DNA of 64,000 nucleotides from Channa striata (lineage: Eukaryota; Chordata; Actinopteri; Anabantiformes; Channidae), in the NCBI GenBank assembly GCA_033026295.1, contig CM065172.1, positions 17,665,165 to 17,729,164 of the forward strand, written 5' to 3'. Positions within the stretch are counted from its first letter, which is position 1. Each line of letters begins with the position of its first letter. Positions 51,867 to 64,000 of the stretch are shown in pieces. The notes beneath the pieces were generated by a model that saw only the letters and a program-made list of their open reading frames with translations, did no database searches and had not been told where the DNA came from. The translations under genes and the position numbers were made by a program.

Positions 51867-54170
51867 AAGAAGGGAAAGACTGACCGACTTCTCTCTGTCC
51901 CAGAAGTTATTGAAGCTTACTGTTACCACGCTCAACGGCGGCTGTCTCAGAATAACACAAAAACTCAACTGGTTGTTTTTCACATCCATCAAGGCAAAGC
52001 TGAGCTGAAGAAAGTCTATTTTAATAAACACTCGCACACCTTCACTAGCAAAGGGACTGTCTAACCGCTGGTGCTGGAAAAAAACACTCCAGCTCTTTCC
52101 ATTCCCACAGGGACTGGGGGAACGGGGACTTAACAAACACAGGTCTGCTCCATGACTCATCTGCGCCCAAAGCCTGAAATAGCATTTTCAAAACAAATTT
52201 TAATCATTCTCCATCCCAAGAAGGCCATATTGTCATGAGGATTATAGAGTTTGATCTTGTGTTTCGATGCCTGACCACTGTCTGCACTAACAAAGGGTGT
52301 GTAGAGTGTGAATGGATTATTTTACCATATATTGATCGGGGGGATTAACCAATCACTGTGAACGATAGAACCAGTTAAAAGCATGTCACATGATTGATTG
52401 CGTGATTGATTAATTGGTGAATGACTGATGATTTTAATAATAGATGTTCAATATAGTGTCTCGAGGATCAAATACACATTCATATTCACATGTATAAACA
52501 GACATATGCATACATTGTTTTTTACACTTGTTTTTTACAGCCTGGTTGCTAAACTTTATAGAAACCCATCTGCAGAACAAACCACAAAATTACTCTGACA
52601 CTTCACTCATGTCAACATTGTTGCCATTTTAATGTAATCTGCTTACTTTTTACAGCAAGCTGCAAATTGTTCCAATGCGACCACAGAAAAACATTCAGCA
52701 GCTACCAAGACACACTGCCAACTAAATCATCCCCTTTCCCAAATAAAAATACAACCCACACTGAGAGAACATTTCACAGGCAACCAAAAAACACCTCTCA
52801 CAGCCACAGAATTACACCTCTGGAAAAACCAATCTCCCTCAACAGAACAACAGAAGGAAGTGGTGAATGCAGAGCATGAAATGAGCCTTTCCAGTGTACA
52901 TGCACGCGTTTGTTGGAAATGAGCAAATTAGGAGGAGGAGAGGTTCCCGTCTAAGACAATAAGTATGCAGAAAAAAAATATTTTGATAATCAAATAATTT
53001 ATGCCACTTTTAAAGAAAATGGCCGTAATGTTTGCTACTTCAGCAGGGGGTGACATTTAGCGACATTTTATAGACAAGCATTGAACAATTCATTTGTGAA
53101 GGAAAAATATTGACAAAGCGTCATTCTTTATCCCTAAGGTGACATATCTAATAACAATTTCAACTACTCAAATGTAAAAAAAATTGTCCTTAGCTGATAA
53201 ATTCCAAACTTAAAAAAAACGAGAATGAGAGATAATGAGTGGACAGTTTTGTGAAGATAAATAAAGATCCACTTTGATAAATGTCTACACATTGTTATAA
53301 GTGTTTTATGTTTATTCATGATTCTTATTAGTCATTATTTTGTACTAAATTTACATATGATGAACTAGTTCCTCCCCACAAACAATTAGTTTTACGACTT
53401 GTTCAGCTCTACTACAAACATTTGTGTTTGTACAACTCCAAAGTAAAACAACTATAATTTGCGTAGTAGGTGGGGTGGAAGGGTGCGCACTGCACCACCC
53501 TACATCTGTTCCCGGCAGGATGGGTGTCAGCATGTGGAGGGGAGTGTCTATGAGGCTGCTGACAGTCAAAGTGTCCCAGGGCAGGACAGACCTGCTGAGT
53601 ACAGGTCAACGTGGTGCCCGTCGCAGTCCGGCTTTGTCTAGTACGGTTGGTACAATCCAGAAAGGGTGTGTGCATGCAAAGGGCCGGGTTGAAGAAAAGA
53701 AGGATGAGGAATCGGGGGTAACTCAGTCTCCTGCCTTGTGCTGATACATTCTGGACTCCTACCAATGTACACACTGAGACAAAAAGGTCACTGTGCGCTG
53801 AGCATTGACACGTCTCCTTTGACGTCACAATCGCGTCCAAAATGTCAGTTGGCTCCTGAATGGCAGTGTCAGCAATGCCACCAATCCAGTATAGGAGCAT
53901 CTGAGGCAAGCAGCTCCCATCAGTCTGCCTAAACCTATGACCAAAGTGTTTAACTCTAGTTCACTGGGCCGCAGTTTCTTGGATGAGCCGCCCAACTTTG
54001 AAAACTGAGAATACTTTTGAGTGCCAGTGTGGGAGAAGCCGGAATTAATGCTGTGTGCAGGAAAGGCCTTGAATGGAAACCTACAAAACTGAAAACTTTT
54101 CAGGCTGAGGTTTGTGGAGGACAAAATTATCTAGAATGTGAGAGCAAGCAGACCAAGAACTGTGAATATG

Positions 54171-54185
54171 CACACACACACACAC
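54171..54185. repeat. short CA microsatellite
   Basis: About seven CA units. Confidence 0.85.
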
Positions 54186-56687
54186 TAATCTCTGTACAAG
54201 GAGAGCCTGTTATAGGGGCCAGGTGTACACTAGACAGACTCATAAAGGCTCCTATTTCTGCTCTAATGGCTCTATATTTTCCCTCACAGCACTGCAGTGC
54301 TTAGAGACATGTCGGCGTACCCACACAGCAGGCAGCAGGTCTGCTCCTTATACACTTTTAATATAGGAAGACGGAGTCAACGTTTCAACTGGAAATAGAG
54401 ATGCTGACCCACTGCTGACTGACAGCAGTTATGAAAACTACACTTTGTGTGCTAAAGAGATTAAATGGAAGGATTCATGATGGTATTATAATCCTTCTGA
54501 CCCTCTCATGCCATAAAAAAACTCGAGCTTTAGACACATTTGCCATGAAATACACGTGTGTTGGGGCCATTAATGCTTGTACTTGTTCTCGCGTCTACCC
54601 AGTTCACAGCTGCCTGGCGTATCATCTTTCACAAGACCGTTGGCTAAATCATAGCCCAGGTTAAATTTCTAAAGAATGAGCTGTGAAGAATCACAATCGC
54701 CTGTAGCGAGCAGCTCTGCCCACCTGTCATCTCTCACCCGTATTACCTGTGTAACAACTTATACCTGGGGAGGGATGTAGGGTCCTCAAAGAAGAGGCAA
54801 GAAATTATCAAGCAGGATCCAGTTAAAGGGCTGCTGCTATTGCTGCTACATAAAGTCTGTCTGTCCACAGCTAGGAAAGGAAGCATCACCACTCTACAAA
54901 TGGGGGCTTAATATCCCTGTACTAATATGACACAATATTTTTCATTTTTTCTAGAGAGCTGCTTAGCCTCAACTGAGTGATACAAATGAACTATAATCTT
55001 CCTTCCTTTTAACTTTTGCACATTTTCCCAGCAAAGAAAAAACAGCCAAGTTTTGTGAACCGCAAAACTGGGAGATCACTATGAACAGCTTACTGTCCTG
55101 ACTTTTACCATGTATGGTAGTTCCCCAGTTACTGTAAGCAGCTCCATGTGTGTGCAGGTACTGACTTTCCATTTTACAAGGAGACATTAAAGCTTCCCCC
55201 CCTGAAGTGAAGGTTGAAGGAGAGGATTCTCCTGTTAAATATCCCTAAACAAAATGCTGTGTATTAAAGAAAGTCTGGTAGTTCCCATGCAGCATTGCAC
55301 ACGTGCTCAATATGCTATGGTAGAGACATTCATTAGATGGCCTCTGGAAGTCCTCCAGAGCAGCAGGACACAACAACGACGACAGTTTCCACATTACCAC
55401 TGAGATCTTGCAAAGCTTTTGAAGTGAGGAGTGTTTTTAGAACGTGAGATGACAATCAGAGGCAAACGGCTTCTGTCTCTAAGCAGGCCACATGAAAACA
55501 CAGATATAACTCCTGATTATGTGTGGAAGGGTTGTTTGAGAAACATGTGTTTGCATGTGAGTCTTCTATCCCTCCCCATGTCTGATGCCAAAGTTTCATA
55601 CGACAACACGTACGCTTCAGTGGAGACAAGAGGGCTCCTAACACGTTCTGACTGACTGCACAGAGCAAATGGAGAAGCGAAGAACGAACACACGCAGGCA
55701 CAAGGACACACAGGGTAATAGAAAACAAAACTGTTGTGTTACTGTCTAACATGGGGAGTTTAAGTGAAAGTTCAAACTGTGAGTATCATATCAGACAGGA
55801 AATGTGCTGCATTTAGATAATCCAAATAAAATAACACAGTCTGTCTCCTGTGGTTAAGAAAGTGACAGCAGCGTACCATTACCTGATCAGTGTACATTTA
55901 TTTTTGTTGGTTGTTTCCTATAATTATTTTGCCAACACAGGAAATTCCGTGACCAGCTCAAAGTTGAGGAAGACCCCAGGTGCCCAGGGTTAACAGGAAG
56001 TTGTGGGTGTAATTACCAGGCTGATGGAGTGCGCTAGTCAGGGTGACTGTTAAACTTGGTATCTGCGTGTGTATGTGTCTCGGTCATTATCACCACAAGT
56101 TCTTTAGTGTCTCTGACCAGTAAGAACTTCCTTCCTCTTGATTCGACAGAGGAATGTTAAGAAAACCACAAGCATGTCGTCCATCAGTTTATATGTACGT
56201 GAGGCTGACAAAAGAAAATAAAGACTTCAGTTATTAAGGAAATGTAAGGACAGATTAACTACAGATGTAAACACAAAAGAACAGTCATCAGAAGTAGCTG
56301 CCCTCACTTCACAGACCCACCCGTGTATTAAATAGCTGTAGACACTGTGGCCTGAGACATCCTTTCTCTAAAAGTAAACCTGTCCATACATAGGAAAAAA
56401 GACGAGTTCAGTTAAAAGTGACTCACTGCTTTTTCCACTGCCCAGGGGTTCTAGGATCCTGCCTTTACACAGCGTTACTGAGAGGGTGGTTTCTCTATGG
56501 CAGCTCTACCACAAATACCAGCTTTTGGTGTCTACAGTTTGACTGACATGCCCCCTATGAACTCTTTTTGTTCAGAGGTGTAGTGTTTTTTAGTGCCGTG
56601 CTCCTGTTATGTCAGCCATTTTTCACGTGGTGCTATACTGACTTTATACAGACTGTGTACTGCATATGCAAAGGACACTACGATTAC

Positions 56688-56960
56688 CTGAAATAAGTTC
56701 ACGTAGCTAGTAGCACCAATGATCTGAGGCCAGTGAAACCTGCCATGGTTCAGGGAACGTAAGCAGCTGTGCAGATGCACAACACTAGCACTGTAGTACA
56801 GTAGATGCGTCAGCCAGACAATGTGGACGCTCGGCTCGGGAGCCATCGCATTGATCTGGGTCAAAAGGTCGGTGATTAGACTGCGTCTCCCAGTCTCTAG
56901 GCAATGCCACAGTGTCTGCCACACACTCTGCTCGCTCACACAGCTGCTGCTGGTTGTCAT
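56688..56960 (-). other. orphan open frame ending at a splice-donor-like site
   Basis: From ATG 56958-56960 the - strand stays open for 91 codons to CAG|gtaatc at 56688. It begins MTTSSSCVSEQSVWQTLWHC and ends IIGATSYVNLFQ. Third codon positions are often G or C, unlike the surroundings. I do not recognise the protein. It is on the same strand as fgd3, but its exit phase (0) does not fit the exon at 45212 (needs 1). The ATG lies inside an X-box motif. It may be a first exon, an untranslated exon, or chance. Confidence 0.2.
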
Positions 56961-56966
56961 GGAAAC
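56953..56966. promoter_or_regulatory. RFX X-box-like motif (GTTGTCATGGAAAC)
   Basis: Good match to GTHNYYATRRNAAC. It overlaps the ATG of the orphan open frame on the - strand. Confidence 0.35.
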
Positions 56967-57974
56967 ACTCAAGACTCTATGCTCTTTAAGACGACTCCCT
57001 ACTCAGCTAAATTATAGTGTGCCAAAAAATCCTAAGAGACTGAATAGAAACACTAACATACCAGTTGTGAAAAACTAACAAAATACATAAAGTGCTGGCT
57101 GTGCAATCAGATAAGCTTTAAATCATCTTTGAAGTCCCTGTCAAGTGGCCACGTGATGACATCACCGAGCTAGCAGCATCACTTCATGTTTATTGGAAAC
57201 AAGCTCAGCTGCTCCTTTAGGGCTTGAGTGCCGTTTTATCGGAAACATATCACAGGACCAATGAACTGAAAAAACATTGGCACCATTTGCTGCTCACTAC
57301 ATTTCTCCCCACACAGCTTTTATTCAAGGAGCCAGAGGGCTCAGCTCTCGCTTTCTTTAGTGTAAATGAAAGAGAAAACCAAACAAACTAGGACCCGAAC
57401 ACACGTACAGTGTCCCATTTCAAAGGCCCTATGAGAAGGCAGGGAAAAATTGCTCCTAGCGTATGTTGTCAATAAAACATGCAGAGTGGCATGTATATTT
57501 CAGAGGGCAGCGAGAATTAGCCCACGTTCGACAGACAGCTGCAAGCCCACACACCCAAACATGACCCAGACGGAGGTTGGGAGGAAAACATGCATTTTGT
57601 AGGGAAGCAGCACCTGCTCATAACGCTCGTACACACTAACATACGTCAAAGATGTCCACATGAATCTACATAATGATCCCTACAGGAATATTTTGTGACC
57701 AAGTGCCATTAACAACTCACCAGCTATGCTCAGCGTGCCATCTGCTTTAAGTGTTGTCTCTGTTTTTACTCAAAATGCTCTGTAATCTCTGTAGATCCTT
57801 TGGTCTTCTGCTGTGTGAAGGAAACATAAACTCAAAAAATGAAAAGAGAAGAAATCTAGTCCAGCATCAAGCCACGAGGAGGTGTCTGAAGAGCGTGGAT
57901 GTTTCAGCAGCGCTCACTGGGAGACGGCATGAGTCTGCTGCTGCTACTACTCCTGTTGCCTCATCGACTCCCTA

Positions 57975-58045
57975 ATCGCCACTCTCCTCTCTCTCCACCT
58001 CTTTCCTCTCCTCCTCCTCCTCCTCCTTTTTCCTACTCCTCCCCT
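57975..58045. repeat. pyrimidine-rich low-complexity tract
   Basis: Almost pure C/T with a (CTC)n core at about 58009-58027. A purine-rich counterpart lies at about 58286-58360, preceded by a 17-nt A run. Confidence 0.85.
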
Positions 58046-58220
58046 CGGCCTCTAAAAACGCACCATCCCTGCCCCAGAAAAATGTGCTCCTCCTGCCTTA
58101 CGCTCTCCCTGTCCTGATCCCCGCATCATTCAGAGCAAAGGACTTGAACAATGCATCCGCCGCTGCCACTCTGAAAAGAACCCAGAAGCAGTTCCCAGCC
58201 GGCAATAATGCCTCCTAACT

Positions 58221-58234
58221 GTCACCATGGAAAC
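58221..58234. promoter_or_regulatory. RFX X-box-like motif (GTCACCATGGAAAC)
   Basis: Matches the GTNNCCATGGNAAC form. It lies between the CT-rich (57.98-58.05 kb) and GA-rich (58.29-58.36 kb) tracts. Confidence 0.4.
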
Positions 58235-58268
58235 TAATGACAGCCCAGGCTGGCAGCAGGGAGGGGTT

Positions 58269-58360
58269 AAAAAAAAAAAAAAAAACGGGGGGTGAGTTAA
58301 GTGAGAGAGTGAGAAGTGGAGGAGGGAGAAAGGAAAAGAAGTGGCTGAATGAAAGATGGG
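58269..58360. repeat. A17 run and purine-rich tract
   Basis: Seventeen A followed by cgggggg and about 75 nt of mostly G/A sequence. Confidence 0.85.
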
Positions 58361-60505
58361 GGAAGTGTGTGTAAGTATCAGTGGGTGTGCCTGCACAGTT
58401 GTTGCGTGTGGTAATAACATGAGTAAAGTGGAGAGGAGGGAAGGTTTTGGAGCATATCCTTCAGGTAGTGTTGTATGGAAAATTCTCTCTACTTTTCAAT
58501 TCATTATCTTTGCCTAATAAACAATCCAAATTGATTGATTTTAAAGTGACGTTAAATACAGAAAATAAACAAAATTTCCAATTTAAGAACCTGACACATG
58601 CAAATGGAGGACAGATTTTTCCTGTTAATTGATTCAATCAATCACCTATCCAGATAGTTATTGATCATTGTTTAAAGCAATGCATTAAATAACGTTTTTT
58701 TGTAATTTCTGATACAGAAATAATCATAAATACAGAAAGCAAAAGCAGCACATCATTTGAAAGCTGCAACCAATGACAGTTTAGCTGTTTGCTTGATTAA
58801 TGACTAAAGCGAGCAATTATCAGAATTGTTGATATTGAATTGACCATGCTAATCACTTTGGCTTGTTCCTAAAAAATAATTTGTATGTCTGATGTGTAAA
58901 TAATGCAGGCTCTTGTATCCTTTGGGGAGCCACTTTACCACAGGAGACTCTGGAGAGTACACCCGTGTGTCTGTGCGACTTCCCCCACAGATGCAGAGAT
59001 CACAAAAGCGGCCAGGATGACGCGCCCAAGCTGCCCCAACTCTCTTCATATGCACATATAATTACATCCACTGCCCCCCTCTCCATATTGCTCTGTGCTC
59101 CCCTTTTTCCCACTCAATAGTTGGGGTGACATCAACCTGACACTGCCCAACACCGGCTCTGAACCCACAGACGAATGCCACTGATATCCATGGAAACACT
59201 GCTTGAATATCTTTCAGCTCCAAAACGATATCAGCGCTTTAAAGCTGGGTGGGAAGAGACGGTAGAATGTAAAGAGGGGGATGGGTGGCTGCGTTTTGAT
59301 CCCAATTCAGGAAACGCAGGAGAGACGAGCTGAGAGGGTTGTGAGTGGGTTAATGTTGGCCCTGATTCATCCTCTTGTCCTCCTGTATCTACATCCTCCT
59401 GTGTAAACCTCCAGCACCTCCAGCAGCTTATTCGGCCACCTCCTGCCGAATTGATTGAAATTCTCAACACAGTCAATTATGCATCAGAGTGGACGGGAGA
59501 ACAGGTGGTGCTCACCACTGCAATAAGGCTGGCTCTTCAACCCCACAGCGAGTGAAATATTCTCACATGAGGGAAAGACGAGATAGGAAATGCTGCAGCC
59601 ACCCTGAGGGGCAATGCAAATAATGGAAAAAACCCATTTCAAAAAAGAACTGGCCCTCGCCTTTGTGGGCCATCTAATGAGGCATGGTGCTCATGCCCTC
59701 TTTTTACACCAAACAGAGGAATGTGAGCTGTGCTTAGGGAGGAATTTTGAGCCTCTCGCCACCTTGCTACCTCTCTTTAGCTTCTGTAAGGCAGAGGTGG
59801 CTGCTCAAAGTGTATTCCGGCTTTGAAAGGGGCAAGTGGGGCAAGACTTTCATTTCCGTATTAAAGTGCGGAAAAAGGTCATAGAGATAGAGTGGATGAC
59901 TTGATCCAAGCTGGCATTTAATCTGATTTTCAGTCATCGTTTACCTCTCTCACTAATTACAACAAATACGTGTTTTCATCTGTGCATAAGGAAGTATTTT
60001 GTATTTGTATTGTCGCACACAAAGCCAATGAAATACTGAGGACTAATGCTGGTCTAAATCTTCTCCGCTCTGCTGACCTAAGGAAGGCATCTGTGACACA
60101 TCTGTAGAATCATCAACCACACACCCTCTCACTCATACACACAACACTTCCCTTCCCTGTGTTACTCAGACATTTACACAGGAAACTGGAAAATCCCACT
60201 CAGATGCTTTACTCTTGATATAAAATCAACTAGATAAACATGTTTCTTTTCCCGTTTAATGCAAAAATGTGGGTCAGTCAATTAGACGAGGCCAATAGCT
60301 CTCGCGTCACATTTGCCCTTCTGTTTATAGTTTACGCTGCTCAGAAAACTGAAGCGCATGACTGCATAGTTCACCACTTGCCAAGACATTGCTCTGTAAC
60401 AAACACAGACATACACAATAAGGCCACAAATAATATGCAAAACATTTCATCAGTTCTGTTGGAAAACCTGCCAAACTGCTGTCAACTGGCCGCTGAATTT
60501 GATCT

Positions 60506-60525
60506 ACACACACACACACACACAC
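60506..60525. repeat. CA microsatellite
   Basis: About nine to ten CA units. Confidence 0.9.
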
Positions 60526-63276
60526 TTTTGTCTCTGCATAGGCACACTGAGGACTTAGCCCAGTTAGAGTCAGAGGGGACATGGTACAGAAATCTGCATA
60601 GATAAATAAGTGTATTTTTAAATAGCTCAGATCAATCAGTGGTTGATGCCATGGCACACTTGGTTTGGCTGCTTCGGCACGCACCCTACAGATGAAAGCC
60701 GGAAGGAGGACACTGGGCTGTTGTCATGGAGACAATTCACATTCCACACAATGTTGACCCGACTCCAGGATTTTTCCAAAAGCCGTCACACAGGAAGACA
60801 ACACAGGCACACACGCATATGAATAAACTGACACACCACCACGATCAGACTAACACACACTCATATGCACATAACCTTAGGCTGGGAAAATGAATTACTT
60901 TTATGTTCGCACGTCTCTGAAGGTCCCGGAGTGCCAGCAAGACACAACATCCAGACAGACCTCAGCAGAAGACAGAGGTCGAGGAAGGACACAGTTTACG
61001 CAGCTGGAGGCTTCCACTGTTACTGAAATACTTTCACGTTGACTCACTAAGCCTGCGATTAGCTTTCTCTGAGGGGAAATGCACTCCGATTCAATGCAGG
61101 GATCAATTAGAGCTCTCAGAAGGAAAATAATAAGGTTAGATAATAGTTATGAATGGAGACAGATGGTCTTACAGTACGTGTCAGATTTCTTTGGTGTTCA
61201 TTTGTCCTTGAATATGAGTGTCTTTAACTGCGATTTCAAGATACTGGCCTGATCAAATATTGACCCTAACAGCCAACTTAACTATGACTCCTTAAACATT
61301 TAGCTGCAAAAAAATTAACAAATAAATAAATCTATAAAAAAACATGAGCTGCTTTAAATTACTCTAACAAGTACACAGCCATCCTTTCTCTCTTAGGAGT
61401 CAAGGCCACTCTTTAAAGAAGAACACATTAATATTTCACCCAGAGGAGAATCTTTTTATTCATAATTAATATTTAAACCTATCTTCTGGAGTAGAGAGGT
61501 CTTATCTGAATTACAAAGAGTCTAGCATAGTAGGAGGATCTATGTTGCTCCCCAACAAAAAGCTGCCCGGACTGGTGCTGGTTGTAAGATCTGGTAATTG
61601 TATTTCTACAATAGTCCTATGCTGCCTGCGGGTGTTGGGGAATGAGGCACGGTGGAAAGCAAAAAATAAATAAAAAAACATTGGGGTTTTTATTTGGTGC
61701 AATTACTGCAATAAACAATGTTTTATATGCAAGCATTACCAAGAAGCCTTTTACAAGCAAACCTTGCAGTTACTAGGGTTTGACACTATGATGACACACT
61801 GTGACTACAGAAGAAAACAAGCTGTAGGCCAACTCTGGTACAACACATCAAAGGCGACATTTATTTCAAGTATTATACACAGTTCCTTTCCATAATTCAA
61901 TAAAAAAATATTTGTATAAGCCTCATTAGATGTAATTGCAAAATAGTAAAGTAGTAGTACTGGAGTAAAATGTTTTTTTGTTTTTTGAGATTTTGTGTTT
62001 TCACTACTTATATTTTCCAGACTACAACAAGGCTTGTGAAAATGTATAGACTAAAGACAGCTTGCAACCTTGTATCACTACCAGCTTTGACATCATCAAT
62101 ACAGCTTTGTCTTTATTGTCCCACAAATGTTAAAACCCTTTGGTTGAAATTATTATATCGTCGCTGGGAGCAGCTTTGTTGATGTGCCCTAGTTGAATTC
62201 TTAACACTCAATGGAATAATTATAATATAATTACAATGGTCTAACATTTTGTAGGATATGCTTTTTGCAGTGCTGCATCCACGAAACCTGAGGGGCGCAG
62301 GTTTTAGAATTCACCGCTGTCAGCGTTTCAGTAATGATCTCTATGAGCTCTTGTGCCGTCCTCAGACAGGATGAGCACAGGGTCCAGGAGGCAGAAAAGC
62401 ATATTAGGAACATGTTATTTGGATTGAATTTCTCTCTGAGGGTCAGATTATTGTATTCTGTGTATGCAAAGACTAACTGGACAATACAAACACAAAAACC
62501 TCTCATATTTCAAGAGGCTATTTTTTTTTGTTGGTTGTGTTACTTGTTTGTGACCAACTGTAAGTTGCAACATTCTGCTAACTGACAAATCACTACACTG
62601 TGTTAAAAATGGTGTGATCTGGTTTCAAAAGCTATTCTGTCCTTTCCAGCTGTTTTTACACTGCATTGCTTTGTGAGGACGTAGTGAATGTCCTTGAGTA
62701 AGGTCTTGAAAGGTGTGATGGAAGTGTACTTCGTTGTGATGATTTGTAACTATTAAAGGTGTGACTGTGTGTTTATGTGTGTGTGTGGGTGCATGCACAT
62801 GAGTGTACTTCCACCCGCGGTGCAATTGGTCATCTGATGAGCTGCAGGCTCATCTCTCCCTACAGCGCCCAGATGGCCTGTGATTACGCACGGCTCAGTA
62901 GAGATTACTGTGCACCAGAGATGGAGAGAGAAAGACAGGAGTAAAAATAAATACATAGTTCAAATGAGGAAAAAGTTGGCACTAAATGAAATGAAAATGT
63001 GAGGTATGTGGGGTCAAAGAAACAGAGGGAGGGTGATGATGCAGAGCGGCTAGCTTCACACAGCTCAGCATCAACAGAAGGCAAGCATGCCGCAAAAACC
63101 TCACAAACATCTCCATCTCCACAGAAACATAAAAGCCTTAAAACTACCTTCAGTTTCCTTTGTTTTCCTCAGTTTTTAGTTTCACTGCAGAAAACCTGCA
63201 ATGAAAACGATGCGCTCAGGTTTCGTGTGCTGCATTATGTTTAAACCGGTAGCCGGTGATGGATGACAAAGGTCTT

Positions 63277-63319
63277 CGCGCGTGCGTGTTCATGTACGTG
63301 CACGCGCGTGAGTGTGTGG
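63277..63319. repeat. alternating purine-pyrimidine block with inverted repeat
   Basis: About 40 nt of nearly alternating CG/TG/CA steps. CGCGCGTG at 63277-63284 is inverted as CACGCGCG at 63301-63308. Such sequence can adopt Z-DNA or a cruciform; no function is shown. Confidence 0.6.
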
Positions 63320-64000
63320 CTCATGGGAATGTCTCTACCAAGGAGTAAACACAAGGGCATTTGTCACCAACAGCAATTTGACGTGATTGATAACACACTG
63401 ACATGGAAAGTACCCCCAAAAGAGCAGTGAGAAAAATGACCATCGCTTCACTGAACTGACACCATTTAGGTCTGGATGTGCTCAATGGACGAGCTTCCTC
63501 TCGAGGAACATCTGTAGAATTTACCCAACAGTAACGTCGGTTTTACCGACATACTTCAAGTGCAGTTGTTTTAAGTAAATAATCAAGGCTTTTAGTACGA
63601 TAGTTATGGAGATATGCTTGTGATTTAAACACAAAAACCAGAACAGAACAGTGAGAGCAAAAACAGAATGTAAAGCATTCAAAGCTTCCACTTAGGAATG
63701 AGTCAACAAATTCATACCTCAGAGCGCTCGGCTAACAAACACTGAAACCAAGAGGAGCACTCCGGTCATATTTCCTTCACTGGATACGAAACAACAATGA
63801 TGCAATCCTTCACTGAGTGTCATTCAGGGAAGCAAACCCACAAGCTACTTATTGTAATAGGGCTGAATCTTGTTGTGGTTATGGGTGTCTTATGTATAAG
63901 TGTATTGCTGGCACACACTCTCGGCCCCCAAATGGATTCAGGAGGACGGCATGCATCTACCTGTTTTGTTTTTATCACTTACTGAATGTTCCAGAAGGCT

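Larger units (their letters stand above)
45213..64000. other. no assigned gene; likely 5' introns or upstream region of fgd3
   Basis: Nothing here could be tied to a known protein. It contains several CA microsatellites, a repeat ending near 51235, X-box motifs, a CT-rich/GA-rich region at about 57.97-58.36 kb, and an open frame ending at a splice-donor-like site (56688-56960, - strand). In mammals BICD2 and zinc-finger genes lie beyond FGD3; I saw no trace of them. Confidence 0.5.

Noticed and set aside
53412..53909. A 165-codon frame on the - strand
   Set aside because: Faint resemblance of one short stretch (LLYWIGGIADTAI) to retrotransposon gag proteins is too weak to call; no other retroelement features nearby.

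Overview
The window is a piece of a vertebrate, almost certainly teleost fish, nuclear genome. It is AT-rich, has spliced genes with GT-AG introns, many CA/GT microsatellites, fish-type dispersed repeats and a decayed L2/Rex-type LINE. The genes follow the order of human 9q22.31 in mirror image: ninj1 (+), card19 (-), susd3 (-), fgd3 (-). This conserved synteny supports each gene name independently of protein similarity.

Layout: ninj1 lies at the left edge (two coding exons at 1071-1308 and 3871-4013; its first exon is probably outside the window). card19 is convergent to it (CDS 11126 down to 6886, six exons, the first only 7 nt of coding sequence). susd3 follows head-to-tail (16023 down to 11931, five exons), and only about 0.8 kb separates the susd3 stop from the card19 start. 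A gene-poor 11-kb stretch with LINE remnants (about 16.1-27 kb) leads to fgd3 (27911 to 41714, sixteen coding exons from the most likely ATG), followed upstream by two exons of an FGD1-like proline-rich N-terminal extension (41999-42199 and 45042-45212). From 45.2 kb to 64 kb I see no exon I can assign. It is probably the first introns or upstream region of fgd3 and contains RFX-type X-box motifs and simple repeats.

Functionally the genes are neighbours by ancestry rather than one pathway: ninjurin-1 (adhesion and lytic plasma-membrane rupture), CARD19 (CARD plus a C-terminal membrane anchor), SUSD3 (single-pass sushi-domain protein) and FGD3 (Cdc42 GEF with DH-PH-FYVE-PH).

The most notable observations are: an apparent reading-frame break inside the proline-rich/LIERFE exon of fgd3, which a downstream ATG would bypass and which would leave a mammalian-like FGD3; a GC-AG intron in fgd3; a weak card19 5' splice site followed by a G10 run; a possible poison exon in the ninj1 intron; and a set of RFX X-box motifs. 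Exon limits were read by eye from splice sites, phase and protein similarity. No search or expression data were available.
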